A program made the position numbers and the translations under genes. Below are positions 43,441 through 53,127 of a stretch of 64,000 bases of DNA, in pieces. The stretch covers positions 1,927,035-1,991,034 of the forward strand of contig NZ_CP156660.1 of assembly GCF_039851975.1 (NCBI RefSeq), in the 5' to 3' direction. This DNA is from Desulfoscipio sp. XC116. Its GTDB lineage: Bacteria > Bacillota > Desulfotomaculia > Desulfotomaculales > Desulfallaceae. Under the pieces are notes generated by a model, which saw nothing but the letters and a program-made list of their open reading frames with translations, ran no database searches and was not told the origin of the DNA. Position 1 is the first letter of the stretch. The number at the start of each line of letters is the position of its first letter.

Positions 43441-43923
43441 TCAAATTTTACGGTCGCCGGCAATCCGCTTAAGTCCGGGAAAACCGTTTTGGCGCAGAGC
43501 CTCAAAGAGCACCACTGCCACCGAGTTGGAAAGGTTTAAAGACCGGGCCTCGGTAATCATGGGAATGCGAATGCAATTATCCTTAAAACGTCGGATAACA
43601 TTCTCCGGCAATCCGGCAGTTTCCTTGCCGAATACCAAAAAGTCATCCGGTCCGTATTGCACATCAGTATACACCCGCCCGGCCCGGGTGGTGGCCAGAT
43701 GCAAGTGACCGCCGGGATATGCTTTCAAAAACTCGGTAAAATTATCATGATAATGTATAGTTAACAAGTGCCAGTAGTCAAGACCGGCTCTCTTTAAATA
43801 CCTGTCGTCAACTGAAAAACCCAGCGGCTTTACCAGATGCAGCTCTGCACCGGTAACGGCGCAAGTGCGAGCCACGTTACCTGTGTTGGCCGGTATCTCG
43901 GGTTCCACCAGTACCAAATGCAT
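43441..43923 (-). CDS. trmL: tRNA (cytidine/uridine-34-2'-O)-methyltransferase
   Basis: 160 residues, the usual TrmL (YibK/CspR) length. SPOUT-fold signatures: LVEPEIPANTGNVARTCAVT at the N-terminus, LVFGKETAGLPENVI and the knot RIPMITEARSLNLSNSVAVV. It methylates the 2'-O of the wobble nucleotide in tRNA-Leu isoacceptors using SAM. The ATG lies 6 nt after the nth stop, so it is co-transcribed with nth. Confidence 0.95.
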   Translation of the reverse strand: MHLVLVEPEIPANTGNVARTCAVTGAELHLVKPLGFSVDDRYLKRAGLDYWHLLTIHYHDNFTEFLKAYPGGHLHLATTRAGRVYTDVQYGPDDFLVFGKETAGLPENVIRRFKDNCIRIPMITEARSLNLSNSVAVVLFEALRQNGFPGLKRIAGDRKI

Positions 43924-43929
43924 AATTCA

Positions 43930-44550
43930 TCAGTTCTCCTTGTCCAGGGTATGAGTCTGTTTTTTAGTCTTAAGACAATAGCCGGCCACTACACAGTCGG
44001 CACAGTGCGGAGTTCGTGCCGTACAAACAGACCGCCCGAAATGAATAATTCGGTGATGCCAAACGCCACGCTCATTTGCAGGTATCAGGTCCAGTAAATC
44101 CTTTTCCACCCGGCGGGGCGTGTTGCCATAAGAAAGACCCATCCTGCGGGCCACTCTGTAAACATGTGTATCCACAGGAAATGTCGGTTTACCAAAGGCC
44201 AGGTTCAGTACTACATTGGCAGTTTTACGGCCTACCCCGGGCAAGGCCTGCAGATCATTAAAGTTATTCGGGACTTTTCCCCCGTACCTTTCCGTCAGTA
44301 TCTTGCACGTCTTAATTATATGTAAACTTTTATTACGATACAGGCCGCATCCTTTTATATCGTCAGCCAACTGTTGTTGGGGCAAAACCGCAAAATCCCG
44401 CGGTGTCTTATATTTTTCAAACAAATCGGCCGTGGTCCTGTTTACCTGTTTGTCGGTACACTGAGCGGACAGAATAACCGCTATCAACAATTCAAAGGAA
44501 TTATTAAAATGCAAGGTAGGTTCTACATGCGGCAAATGCTCTGCCAGCAA
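43930..44550 (-). CDS. nth: Endonuclease III (5' end uncertain, A9 run)
   Basis: 206 residues as a continuous frame from a TTG at 44548-44550. Motifs: the HhH segment LQALPGVGRKTANVVLNLAF with catalytic Lys, FPVDTHVYRVARR with the catalytic Asp, and the [4Fe-4S] loop CTARTPHCADCVVAGYC. DNA glycosylase/AP lyase acting on oxidised pyrimidines. The 5' end is odd: a well-placed ATG at 44574-44576 with GGGAG upstream opens a frame that meets a stop after a run of nine A (44559-44567, minus strand). One extra A would join it to the nth frame as MEDKKKILKLLAEH, the usual start of Nth proteins. So this is a sequencing error, a real frameshift, or slippage on the A run. Confidence 0.9.
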   Translation of the reverse strand: MLAEHLPHVEPTLHFNNSFELLIAVILSAQCTDKQVNRTTADLFEKYKTPRDFAVLPQQQLADDIKGCGLYRNKSLHIIKTCKILTERYGGKVPNNFNDLQALPGVGRKTANVVLNLAFGKPTFPVDTHVYRVARRMGLSYGNTPRRVEKDLLDLIPANERGVWHHRIIHFGRSVCTARTPHCADCVVAGYCLKTKKQTHTLDKEN

Positions 44551-44558
44551 TTTTAAAA

Positions 44559-44576
44559 TTTTTTTTTATCTTCCAT
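44559..44576 (-). other. A9 homopolymer at the true start of nth, possible slippage site
   Basis: Nine A on the minus strand directly after ATGGAAGAT. Runs of nine or more A are known sites of RNA polymerase slippage. Adding one A restores a family-typical N-terminus. The TTG start given for the nth frame has no ribosome site. Confidence 0.5.
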
Positions 44577-44801
44577 AAAATATTCACTCCCGGTAATTAT
44601 ATAAATACTTTTATTTTTCTCGTATTTAATGAATATACCTGCCTAGTAAAATATTTTTTTTAGCTATAATCACCGAAGGTTGTGGCAATAATAAAAAAGG
44701 CTTTGAGGATAAAACAATTATACCGCATAAATGCTAAATTATTATAATTACCGCTGGTTTTTATTCGCCTTACTATAATTTCATAACAAGGAGGGCATTG
44801 C

Positions 44802-45530
44802 ATGATCGCTACTTTTACCTGGGTCTTGGGAGCCGCACTGATATTGTCGCTCCTGGCCGTTTTTTTATGGTCGGCCCACAATAAACAAAAAAGATCTGTG
44901 CCTCGGCACATGCCATCGGCAGTCCGGGAAGAATTTGCCGAAGAGCTGGCTGTTCCCGTTAGTTTTCCGCCCCAGCCGGCAGCTAAACCTCAAATGCCCG
45001 AGATACCCTGGCATTACGGCCTGGATCGCATGGTGCTCATGGTGCGCGATCCTAACTGGATTTTTGCCTATTGGGAAATATCGGCCACCAAACAGCAAGA
45101 GTTTAGTGATCAGTACGGATCTGAAGCCTGGAAAAATTCCCGGTCTGTTTTACGTGTATACGATATAACGGGCGTTGATAGTTTTAACGGTGCCAATGCC
45201 AACGATTTTACCGATATTTCCATTAATGATTACGTGGATAGCTGGCATATAAACGTAGCGCGTCCTAATTCAACTTTTTGTGTGGACCTGGGCAGACTTT
45301 TCCCCGACGGTACGTTTATTACCCTCCTGCGCTCAAATATAGTGCAAACACCCGGTGCGGCAGTTTCCAACTTGCTGGATGAGGAATGGATGTGGATTGA
45401 AGGCATTTACCGCACCTTTACCCGCCTGTACATGGGCAGTTCTCCCATGCTAGCGGAAGAAGCCGGCAGAGGCATGGGCCTGATCCCCCTGGGCATAAGT
45501 TCACCCGGTCCGGGCAATAGGAAAAATTAG
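44802..45530 (+). CDS. DUF4912 protein with N-terminal membrane anchor
   Basis: 242 residues, ATG with AAGGAGGG 9 nt upstream. One N-terminal TM helix (TWVLGAALILSLLAVFLWSA), a proline-rich spacer, then the DUF4912 domain (MVLMVRDPNWIFAYWEISAT ... LRVYDIT ... SWHINVARPNSTFCVDLGRL ... FITLLRSNIVQTP). DUF4912 has an immunoglobulin/CBM48-like fold by reputation and is typically found beside DUF1957/GH57 genes, as here: the next gene, 110 nt downstream, is a GH57 enzyme. It may tether or regulate glycan-forming enzymes at the membrane; the function is not established. Confidence 0.88.
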   Translation: MIATFTWVLGAALILSLLAVFLWSAHNKQKRSVPRHMPSAVREEFAEELAVPVSFPPQPAAKPQMPEIPWHYGLDRMVLMVRDPNWIFAYWEISATKQQEFSDQYGSEAWKNSRSVLRVYDITGVDSFNGANANDFTDISINDYVDSWHINVARPNSTFCVDLGRLFPDGTFITLLRSNIVQTPGAAVSNLLDEEWMWIEGIYRTFTRLYMGSSPMLAEEAGRGMGLIPLGISSPGPGNRKN

Positions 45531-45640
45531 CATAAAAAACACGGAATAAGTCTATTATAACTGCCCGGGTATCATAAAGAACGGCACCGATAATACAATG
45601 TAATCTCAAGAATAATATCGCAGATAAAGGAGAGTAAATT

Positions 45641-47251
45641 TTGGCTAAAGGATACCTGTGTTTTGTACTACATGCGCATTTACCGTTTGTTAGGCATCCG
45701 GAACATGAGCATTTTTTGGAAGAAAGATGGCTTTATGAGGCCATAACGGAAACATATGTGCCATTAATTGATATTTTTGATGAACTTGTTGAAGACAACA
45801 TACCTTTTCGCATCACTATTTCCCTGTCGCCACCGCTTTTAACCATGCTGGCGGACGGACTTTTGCAGGAAAGATATTTAAGACATCTAAATAAACTAAT
45901 CGAACTGGCGGAAAAAGAAACATGGCGCACCAGGGAAACGGCCTTTCATCCCACCGCGCTAATGTACAGAGATAGGCTTTATCGCACCAGACACCTTTTT
46001 GCTGAAAAATATCACTGCAATATTATAAGCGCATTTAAAAAACTGCAGGATTGCGGGCGCCTGGAAGTGATCACCTGCGCCGGAACACATGGTTTTTTAC
46101 CGCTGCTAATAAACCAGCCCGCGGCGGTGCGTGCCCAAATTGGCGTAGCTGTTGATCTTTATGCCGGGCACTTTGGTCACAGACCACCGGGCATTTGGCT
46201 GCCGGAATGCGCTTACACATATGGCGTGGATGATATATTAAAGGAATTCGATATAAAGTACTTTTTCACGGATACTCACGGAGTGTTATTTGCTTCGCAT
46301 CGTCCCAAATACGGTATTTACGCGCCAATTTTTTGCCCCACCGGGGTAGCCGTTTTCGGCCGGGACATTGAATCATCCAAACAGGTTTGGAGCTCCAACG
46401 AAGGGTATCCGGGCGATTTCGATTATCGTGAATACTACCGCGATATAGGACATGATTTACCATACGATTATATTCACCCGTATATTCACCCTGACGGTAT
46501 TAGAGTTAACACCGGTATCAAATATTTTCGTGTAACAAGTAAAGAGGGCGACAAGGAACCTTATTGCCGGGATAATGCCCTGCGCAAAGCTCAAACCCAC
46601 GCCGGCAATTTCCTGTTTAACCGGGAGCACCAGATAGCGCACCTAAATTCACTTATGGACCGGGAACCGATTATTATTGCACCCTACGACGCGGAATTGT
46701 TTGGTCATTGGTGGTTTGAAGGACCGGATTGGCTAAAAAATGTGCTGCGCAAAATATATTATGATTTCCCTAATATTGAAACGGCCACACCTCTGGATTA
46801 CTTAAAAAAATATTCTTGCAATCAGGTAGCCCGCCCCTGTCCATCCACCTGGGGTAACAATGGGTACAATGAAGTATGGCTGAGCAGAGAAAACGATTGG
46901 ATTTATCGTCACCTGCATGTTATAGCCGAAAAAATGAGCGAGTTGGCGGAAAACAATCCTTACGCCGACGGTATCAGGCATAGAGCTCTTAAACAGGCGG
47001 CCAGGGAATTGTTGCTGGCTCAGAGCAGCGATTGGGCATTTATTATGTACACGGGCACTATGGTGGAATACGCTATAAGACGCACCAAACAGCATGTACA
47101 TAATTTTTTGCGGCTATACGAACAAATTAAAAGTAATAACATAGACGAAGGCTTGCTGAGTGATCTGGAATATAAAAATAATATTTTCCCGGATATTAAT
47201 TTGCATTATTTTAAGAAAGTGTCGGAACATATAGGTTCCGCCGCCGGTTAA
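45641..47251 (+). CDS. GH57-family (DUF1957) 1,4-alpha-glucan branching enzyme
   Basis: 536 residues, TTG start at 45641 with AAAGGAGAG 7 nt upstream. GH57 motifs: LCFVLHAHLPFVRHPEHEHF at the N-terminus (His pair), TCAGTHGFLPLL, the nucleophile Glu in GIWLPECAYTYG, the acid Asp in APYDAELFGHWWFEGPDW, then the C-terminal DUF1957-type domain (SDWAFIMYTGTMVEYAIRRT). This group holds the archaeal/thermophile-type branching enzymes that form alpha-1,6 branches in glycogen. With the GT4 synthase, the nucleotidyltransferase and the CBM25 nearby it suggests an alpha-glucan storage pathway. Followed by a terminator. Confidence 0.92.
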   Translation: MAKGYLCFVLHAHLPFVRHPEHEHFLEERWLYEAITETYVPLIDIFDELVEDNIPFRITISLSPPLLTMLADGLLQERYLRHLNKLIELAEKETWRTRETAFHPTALMYRDRLYRTRHLFAEKYHCNIISAFKKLQDCGRLEVITCAGTHGFLPLLINQPAAVRAQIGVAVDLYAGHFGHRPPGIWLPECAYTYGVDDILKEFDIKYFFTDTHGVLFASHRPKYGIYAPIFCPTGVAVFGRDIESSKQVWSSNEGYPGDFDYREYYRDIGHDLPYDYIHPYIHPDGIRVNTGIKYFRVTSKEGDKEPYCRDNALRKAQTHAGNFLFNREHQIAHLNSLMDREPIIIAPYDAELFGHWWFEGPDWLKNVLRKIYYDFPNIETATPLDYLKKYSCNQVARPCPSTWGNNGYNEVWLSRENDWIYRHLHVIAEKMSELAENNPYADGIRHRALKQAARELLLAQSSDWAFIMYTGTMVEYAIRRTKQHVHNFLRLYEQIKSNNIDEGLLSDLEYKNNIFPDINLHYFKKVSEHIGSAAG

Positions 47252-47297
47252 TAATGATTAAAATGTGTACAGTGTAAATAAAGATTTACAAGCTTTC

Positions 47298-47326
47298 CAA
47301 CCCCCTGGACGGGGGTTGTTTTTTCA
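47298..47326 (+). terminator. Terminator of the GH57 gene
   Basis: CAACCCCC and GGGGGTTG around TGGAC, followed by six T. The remaining 47327-47620 stretch is an AT-rich leader of the acetate transporter; it holds GGGAGGTGATATCCCCCC near 47553, which could fold, but no riboswitch I recognise. Confidence 0.88.
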
Positions 47327-47620
47327 ACTTTTATTTTGCAGAATACATTGAATATTTATTTTAGTGTAAACTATGCGATAATTTATTATCAGAATTGAAT
47401 ACTTGACAAAACAGGCCATATAACCGCTTGGGGAGTTAGAATTGCTTTTCAAGGGTTATATTAACCATTTATTGTTTCTTATAGTATCTGACATGTTTTT
47501 TGCAAATAAAAAATATTAATTAATTGGCAATAAAATATAAGACAAACAGCCGGGAGGTGATATCCCCCCAAAAGTGCTTGAGTATATTTGTTAATTCCAT
47601 ATTATTAAGGAGGTTATTTA

Positions 47621-48241
47621 ATGTCTCACGGACACGCACCGGCCAATCCGGGACCCGCGGGCCTGGTGGCCCTGGCAATGGCTTGTTTCACATTTTACGC
47701 TGTGCATACCGGTAAAGTAGAAGGTTCAGCGATACCTCTATTGGGTATCTGGCTCATTGGCGGTTTTGTCGTGCAGGTTATTGTGGGCGTCATGGAACTA
47801 AACCACGGTAATATTGTGGGTGGCAACATCTTCACTTTTTTCTCGGCCTTTTTTATGCTGGTAACAGGTCTGGAACTAATATTTAAGTATTTTGCAGGAA
47901 TATACGGCTGGGCGGTTGATGCTCGCATTGACGGCTGGGCCTGGCTGGCGCTTTCCATAGCGTTGATAACCTGGACACCCGGGTATTTTAAGTCACCGCT
48001 TAGCTTGCTGGCGGTGGTGCTGGCCCTTGATATAGCCGTTCCCGTAGTGGCTTTCATGGATATGGGGGTACTGGGTCACGAATGGCATGTCATATCCGGT
48101 AATTTTCTCGGCTTAGCCGGTGTATTCGGCCTTTATACCGCCTGGGGCGTGGTGCTGAACACAACATATGGCAGGAGTGTTATTCCCCTGGGTGCACCGA
48201 TTATTAAGCCCACTCCGATTAGCGTGAGTAAAGTTAGCTGA
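47621..48241 (+). CDS. Acetate/succinate transporter, GPR1/FUN34/YaaH (SatP) family
   Basis: 206 residues, ATG with AAGGAGG 7 nt upstream. Starts with the family signature NPGPAGLVALAMACFTFYAV and has six TM helices, with the second signature-like stretch VMELNHGNIVGGNIFTFFSA. SatP-type channels are hexameric, anion-conducting acetate/succinate-H+ symporters. In a syntroph or sulfate reducer it would move acetate. Monocistronic, with a long AT-rich leader; a weak sigma-54-like element (GGGGAGTTAGAATTGCT near 47430) was seen but not accepted. Confidence 0.93.
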   Translation: MSHGHAPANPGPAGLVALAMACFTFYAVHTGKVEGSAIPLLGIWLIGGFVVQVIVGVMELNHGNIVGGNIFTFFSAFFMLVTGLELIFKYFAGIYGWAVDARIDGWAWLALSIALITWTPGYFKSPLSLLAVVLALDIAVPVVAFMDMGVLGHEWHVISGNFLGLAGVFGLYTAWGVVLNTTYGRSVIPLGAPIIKPTPISVSKVS

Positions 48242-48263
48242 GTTTACTCTGGGTCACACATTG

Positions 48264-48291
48264 TAAAAAAAGGGGCGTGCGCCCCTTTTTT
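48264..48291. terminator. Bidirectional terminator
   Basis: AAAAAAAGGGGC and GCCCCTTTTTT around GTGC, between the acetate transporter (plus) and the convergent nucleotidyltransferase gene (minus). Confidence 0.9.
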
Positions 48292-48295
48292 ACTC

Positions 48296-50797
48296 TCAGC
48301 CCGTTTTATTAACCGGACCGACAATTTGATTGATCTTATCAATATAAAAATCGGCCAGCGATTCCGCTATTTCCATAGTAGTACCCTCACTGAACACCCG
48401 GCACACCGGCTCTTCCGGATCCGGCAGTACCAGTGCCCAGCCGTTTGGATGGTAAACCTTTACCCCATCCAATAATTCCAAATTTTCCTGAGATCCAATA
48501 TCCTCAATTAAACTGCGGATAACCGTTCCTTTGGTCGCCCAAGGCACGCCGGCTTTTTTGTCTTCCATAAAAAACACCGGAATTTCATCGATCAAACCGG
48601 CCAGATCAGTTTTATTAATTGATAAATACTCGGTTAATTTTATTACTGTGGCCAGCGCGTCAAAATGCAGCAATGCTTGTGATATTTGCGATGTATGCTT
48701 CGGTTCGGACAGGCTATCCTGGTATACCAGTTTTTCATAAAAATCCTGCACCGCTGTTTTAGTGCGCACTACCCTGGCACCGAATTTATCAGCCAATAAA
48801 TCCACGGATCGAGGAGCTGTTACCGGCACCACCACCGCCTCACCCTTATAATGCAATACCAGCAAGGCGGTCAAAGACACCAAAAGGTTATCCTGCACTG
48901 TACGCCCGCGGTTATCGATGAGTACCAGATGATCAGCCCCGGAGTCCATAATCATTCCCATGGACAACCCTCGCTCGGTAACCGCGGCTGCCACCTTACC
49001 GGTCATTTCCCTGTATTGGGACCAATTAAGCGGCCATTTGACCGGCCCTTCCAGGCTAAGCCGTTCCAGAGTTATGTTTAATTCCCGGCATAACGGCTTT
49101 AAAAATTTACCTGAGCAATCGGGATCAAATATAGCTGCAATAGTCAGCCCCATCGCCCGGATAGAGTTTATGTCGATATTTTGCAACAAGAACTGAACAT
49201 AACTTTCCGGTATTTCGGGAGCAAGCCGGGACTCCGTTATCTGAGCAAATCCCGCCCGTTTAAAATCTTCCCGGGTCAGCAAATTCTCCACTTTGCGCTC
49301 CAAGCTTCTGGATATATGACCGCCCCTGTCATTGGTAAAAACTATATTAACTGCTCCGGCTTGCCTGGGGGATATTCTTACATGCATCCCCCCGTCACAC
49401 TTTAGCCGGCGCACCCCAAAACGATGCATGGGGGTAATACCCTCGGGCAATTGATATACCTGTGCCCCTGCCGACTGTAAACCACAGTTTAAGGCATCCC
49501 TGATCATTTTGGAGGGTGGGTAAACATCACTGCTTATACATACAAGCGGCGCCGTGCCCAGAGCGCCCGCAAAAGCTGCCGCTATACGGGAGGCAAATTC
49601 CGGGGTTATTTCCACATTGACAATACCCGATACCCCCTCCAATCCAAAAACATGTCTGGGCGCACGGCTGCCCCAAACCATACTTTCCCTCACCACCGTA
49701 CCGGTCTCCACTGTTTTATGCGGCCATAGCTTAATATCGGGATTAATCACACATCTTTCTTTAATTATCGTATTACTGCCGATAACCGCCCCTTCATAGA
49801 CACTGCTTCCGGATTGTACCTGCGCTCCGCTGCCCAACACCGCGCCTCGCAGGTTAACCCCGGGAGCAATGAATACATTATTCCAAAGCACACTCCTCTT
49901 GATGGAAGCGCCGTCCTGGATCATGCATCCCTTACCGATCACGGTATACCGGTCTATGGTCACTCCTTTGCCTATTACGGTACCGTCACCAAGCAGCACC
50001 GGTCCATTTATTACAGCAGTGTCATCAATATGGGCATCCCGGCCGACAAACACCCCGGGCTTTATCTCCTTCTCGGGCAGCGTCAGTCCGACAGCGCCGG
50101 AAAGAAAATCGTAATGAGCTTGTAAATACTGCCTTAAATCACCAATGTCACACCAGTAGCCGTCCAGTACCACCCCAAACAGCGGCTTGCCCGCATTTAG
50201 AAGCAAAGGAAACAAATCTTTGCTAAAGTCAAATTTTTGGCCCGACGGTACATAATCCAGCACTTCGGGTTCCAAAATGTAAATACCGGTATTTACGGTA
50301 TCGCTAAATACCTCACCCCAGCTGGGCTTTTCCAAGAACTGGTTGATGTGCCCTCCAGCACCGGTTATGACCACGCCATATTCCAACGGGCAAGTTACTT
50401 TAGTCAATACCAGCGTGGCTAAAGCACCTTTACTCTTATGGAAAGCCATAGCCTCGGTAAGATTAAAATCAGTTAATGCATCGCCGCTTATTACCAAAAA
50501 TGTTTGATCTAAAAACTTTTCGGCGTTTTTTACACTGCCCGCTGTGCCCAGGGGAGTCTCTTCAATAAAATACTTCAAATTAATACTGTAATCACTGCCA
50601 TTGCCATAATAACTGCTGATAGCCTCCGGCATATACTGTAGGGTAACTCCGATATCAGTGAAATTATGTTTTCGTAAAAGTTCGATAATACTGGTCATAA
50701 TCGGTCGGTTCAGCACCGGTACCATTGGTTTGGGAATGCCGCAGGTAAGCGGTCGTAAGCGAGATCCCTCGCCACCCGCCATGATAATGGCTTTCAA
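48296..50797 (-). CDS. Sugar-1-phosphate nucleotidyltransferase fused to a degenerate phosphomannomutase domain
   Basis: 833 residues from a TTG at 50795-50797, 8 nt after GGAGGG; the 47 extra upstream codons are implausible. Residues 1-~235: NTP-transferase fold with [53 protein letters not shown]. About 245-370: left-handed beta-helix hexapeptide repeats ([20 protein letters not shown]). About 380-833: alpha-D-phosphohexomutase fold, but the catalytic TASHNP loop reads RISPRQ and the metal loop DGDADR reads DSGADH, so mutase activity is doubtful. Family members are called mannose-1-phosphate guanylyltransferase or glucose-1-phosphate thymidylyl/uridylyltransferase-like. It lies 40 nt downstream of the GT4 gene and may supply or regulate sugar nucleotides for the glycan cluster. 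Confidence 0.88.
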   Translation of the reverse strand: MKAIIMAGGEGSRLRPLTCGIPKPMVPVLNRPIMTSIIELLRKHNFTDIGVTLQYMPEAISSYYGNGSDYSINLKYFIEETPLGTAGSVKNAEKFLDQTFLVISGDALTDFNLTEAMAFHKSKGALATLVLTKVTCPLEYGVVITGAGGHINQFLEKPSWGEVFSDTVNTGIYILEPEVLDYVPSGQKFDFSKDLFPLLLNAGKPLFGVVLDGYWCDIGDLRQYLQAHYDFLSGAVGLTLPEKEIKPGVFVGRDAHIDDTAVINGPVLLGDGTVIGKGVTIDRYTVIGKGCMIQDGASIKRSVLWNNVFIAPGVNLRGAVLGSGAQVQSGSSVYEGAVIGSNTIIKERCVINPDIKLWPHKTVETGTVVRESMVWGSRAPRHVFGLEGVSGIVNVEITPEFASRIAAAFAGALGTAPLVCISSDVYPPSKMIRDALNCGLQSAGAQVYQLPEGITPMHRFGVRRLKCDGGMHVRISPRQAGAVNIVFTNDRGGHISRSLERKVENLLTREDFKRAGFAQITESRLAPEIPESYVQFLLQNIDINSIRAMGLTIAAIFDPDCSGKFLKPLCRELNITLERLSLEGPVKWPLNWSQYREMTGKVAAAVTERGLSMGMIMDSGADHLVLIDNRGRTVQDNLLVSLTALLVLHYKGEAVVVPVTAPRSVDLLADKFGARVVRTKTAVQDFYEKLVYQDSLSEPKHTSQISQALLHFDALATVIKLTEYLSINKTDLAGLIDEIPVFFMEDKKAGVPWATKGTVIRSLIEDIGSQENLELLDGVKVYHPNGWALVLPDPEEPVCRVFSEGTTMEIAESLADFYIDKINQIVGPVNKTG

Positions 50798-50837
50798 TAT
50801 AACATCCCTCCAAAAAATGATCTTGGGCCGGCAGAGG

Positions 50838-52076
50838 TTAGTTCTTGCCCAGCACCTTGGAAAAACGACCGAACAGGCCACCCTGGCGGACATGCCAGTT
50901 GCTGCTGCGGTGCTCATCCCACACCTTTTGATAAACAAGCAATGTTTTAGCCGCTATATCCTGCCAGCTAAAATGCCGCAAAACCTTTCGATAAGCGTTT
51001 TGCCGGAGCTGTTTAGCCTGCCGGGGATGCAGCAGCATACTAATAATCATATCGGCCAGGGAACGGGGATTACCAGGGTATGCTTTTAAGCCATCCACGT
51101 TATGTATAACAATTTCACTTAGACCACCGGTATCGGAGACCACTACCGGTATGTGAGCCGCCATTGCCTCCAGGGCTACAATGCCGAAAGGTTCATACAA
51201 GCTGGGAAAAACAGCCACATCCGACCAGCTGTAGAGTGAATTGCGCGTGTAATCATCAATATAACCGGTAAAATAGATGCTCTGGGCTATGCCCATGCGG
51301 GAGGCCTGATCCTGCAGCTCCTGCATATAAGGGCCTTTTCCCGCAATTACAAATTTAGTATTCGGCACCCGGGCCAGTATCATGGGCACGGCATCAATTA
51401 ATACCTGCACACCTTTTTCACGCACCAACCGCCCTACATAGAAAACTATTTTCTCGTCGGGGGAGGCATAGTCGTTGCGAGAACTTTTATCATTTTTATG
51501 CGCGAAATTATTCGGATCTACGCCATTGGGAATAATCTTTAATTTATCATCGGGAATTTGAAATACATACTTCATCTCCCCTTCCATATAGTGACTGCAG
51601 CAGATCACCTGCCAGGCCTCATAACAAAGCCACCATTCCACATCACTGATGTGTCGCTGAGTGTCGTTGTGCAATCCATAATTTCTGCCGTATTCCGTGG
51701 CATGGATAGTTGCCACCAGCGGTATGTGAAAGGCATGTTTTAAAGCCCTGACAGCATAGGCCACTATCCAATCATGGCCGTGTATTACATTAAAGCCCTC
51801 GTTTTCACTCAGTACCGGAATGGCTTTTTCCAACATTGCCACGTTCAACTGGGCTACCCAGGTGGTAAAGTCGGGGGATGAAACATTATAAGGTATCACC
51901 CGGTACACCTGAATACCATTCACCCTTTCCATTTCGGGCAGACCCGGTTCACCCATAGTGAATAGGTGTATTTCAACACCGATATTAGAAAGGGCATTGG
52001 TCAGATCATACACATGTTGCGCCAATCCACCCACGCTTTTGGGGGGGTATTCCCAGGAAAACATAGCTACACGCAT
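50838..52076 (-). CDS. GT4-family glycosyltransferase, glycogen/starch synthase-like
   Basis: 412 residues from the ATG at 52074-52076, about 12 nt after GGAGGA. N-terminal: [20 protein letters not shown] (the KxGG-type glycosyl-acceptor loop), [33 protein letters not shown]-terminal: [31 protein letters not shown], and the sugar-nucleotide site [20 protein letters not shown] with the E-x7-E pair. This is the GT4 group annotated as glycogen synthase (GlgA/MalP-type, ADP- or UDP-glucose) or 1,4-alpha-glucan synthase in thermophiles and Firmicutes. It is translationally followed by the nucleotidyltransferase/PMM gene. Substrate is not resolved. Confidence 0.9.
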   Translation of the reverse strand: MRVAMFSWEYPPKSVGGLAQHVYDLTNALSNIGVEIHLFTMGEPGLPEMERVNGIQVYRVIPYNVSSPDFTTWVAQLNVAMLEKAIPVLSENEGFNVIHGHDWIVAYAVRALKHAFHIPLVATIHATEYGRNYGLHNDTQRHISDVEWWLCYEAWQVICCSHYMEGEMKYVFQIPDDKLKIIPNGVDPNNFAHKNDKSSRNDYASPDEKIVFYVGRLVREKGVQVLIDAVPMILARVPNTKFVIAGKGPYMQELQDQASRMGIAQSIYFTGYIDDYTRNSLYSWSDVAVFPSLYEPFGIVALEAMAAHIPVVVSDTGGLSEIVIHNVDGLKAYPGNPRSLADMIISMLLHPRQAKQLRQNAYRKVLRHFSWQDIAAKTLLVYQKVWDEHRSSNWHVRQGGLFGRFSKVLGKN

Positions 52077-52320
52077 TAATAAAATGGTCCTCCTTGTCAG
52101 GATTAATATGCTCTGAATAGACAGCATTTATATAATATGTAAGAGACAGCTAAATTATTAAAAAAGTTTGCATTAATATTAAATTAAAGCACTAAGTCCA
52201 GCATATTATCCTTAATTGTCTTATATGACGAAAATGCACATAAAAATACAACAACACCTGCCGCCGGCAACAGGTGTTATCTATAGAACGCCGCTGTAAC
52301 GTTGGTTATGGCAGTATGGC

Positions 52321-52692
52321 TTAATGCTTTCTTCCGTTATGGATTTCAAAACTCCAATTAATGCCGTTATTATTGTCCCAGTTGCCGCAGCCATCATGAA
52401 AACAGAAATTAAACCGGCTATTGTCCGGCATTTCCAGGGTTTTTACCCATCCCCAACCTGTTTTCGACATGCAATGGGTTTGGATATTTCGCCAATCCCG
52501 AGAGTTGCCATAACCGACATGCAAATATACCCGGGCGGCTCCGCCGGCCGCCAGCAACCCGTCATACAACACGGTAATCTCTTCGCCGCTGGTAATAGGG
52601 GTGGGATCAACCACTACTCCTCCCGGATAACGTGCTTGGTGCATAGCCTTGAGTTTATATTCTCCCGAACCGAAGTTGGTGGGATTAGCCAT
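52321..52692 (-). CDS. Stand-alone carbohydrate-binding module, CBM25 type
   Basis: 123 residues, ATG at 52690-52692 with GGAGG 9 nt upstream. The sequence VVVDPTPITSGEEITVLYDG, RVYLHVGYGNS, SKTGWGWVKTLEMPDNSRFN and FCFHDGCGNWDNNNGINWSF follows the CBM25 starch-binding pattern of paired aromatics around a beta-sandwich. There is no catalytic domain and no signal peptide, so it probably binds an intracellular alpha-glucan, perhaps glycogen. Its neighbours on the same strand are a GT4 synthase and the nucleotidyltransferase; the gap 52077-52320 holds a hairpin (AACACCTG/CAGGTGTT, 52251-52276) without a T run. Confidence 0.82.
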   Translation of the reverse strand: MANPTNFGSGEYKLKAMHQARYPGGVVVDPTPITSGEEITVLYDGLLAAGGAARVYLHVGYGNSRDWRNIQTHCMSKTGWGWVKTLEMPDNSRFNFCFHDGCGNWDNNNGINWSFEIHNGRKH

Positions 52693-52851
52693 AAATATCG
52701 CCTCCGTTTGGTATATTTAAATTTAAAGTTAAAATTATTATCCTTCACCGTATTCATTTTTATGCACCCCAAACACGGGTGTATATGGCAGTGGCAGACA
52801 TGCAAATAAAGCGATATGGCTAACTTATTAATACTAACGAACATAAAACAG

Positions 52852-52892
52852 AAAAAGCGTTTGGCATCCCCAACTGTGGGTTGCTAAACGCT
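52852..52892 (-). terminator. Terminator of the homocitrate-synthase gene
   Basis: On the minus strand AGCGTTT and AAACGCT with an inner GCAACCC/GGG-like stem, followed by five T. The surrounding 52693-53127 gap otherwise holds only the repeat copy B. Confidence 0.7.
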
Positions 52893-52996
52893 CTTTATCA
52901 AGCCAGTTACAAACCTATACCTTATCTTAATCACATTGCTGATAAAGAATAACGCCTGTTAATCGTACTCATCATTATTTAAGCATATTATATTTA

Positions 52997-53106
52997 TCAA
53001 GCTCCAGGACCTCCCATTCTTACAAGCGGGAGATCCTATTTTTGCTTCAAGTAGGGTAGAATCTCCATCTGAAATCCCGATGTTCAGCTTTAGCCGAACG
53101 AGTTTA
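52997..53106. repeat. Interspersed hairpin repeat, copy B
   Basis: Same layout as copy A: TCAAGCTCCAGGACCTCCCA, a CTCCC...GGGAG hairpin, TTCAAGTAGGG...CCATCTGAA hairpin, ATCCCGATGTTCAGCTTTAG and GAACGAGTTTA. It ends about 20 nt from the stop of the homocitrate-synthase gene. Confidence 0.8.
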
Positions 53107-53127
53107 CCGGCAAGGCTGATCAAATAT

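Noticed and set aside
47425-47450. Sigma-54-like GG-N10-GC element upstream of the acetate transporter
   Set aside because: The -12 TTGCT is good but the -24 part is poor (GGGGAGT), and the activator gene is not adjacent.
52249-52277. Hairpin AACACCTG/CAGGTGTT as a terminator of the CBM25 gene
   Set aside because: No T run follows on the minus strand; at most a weak structure.
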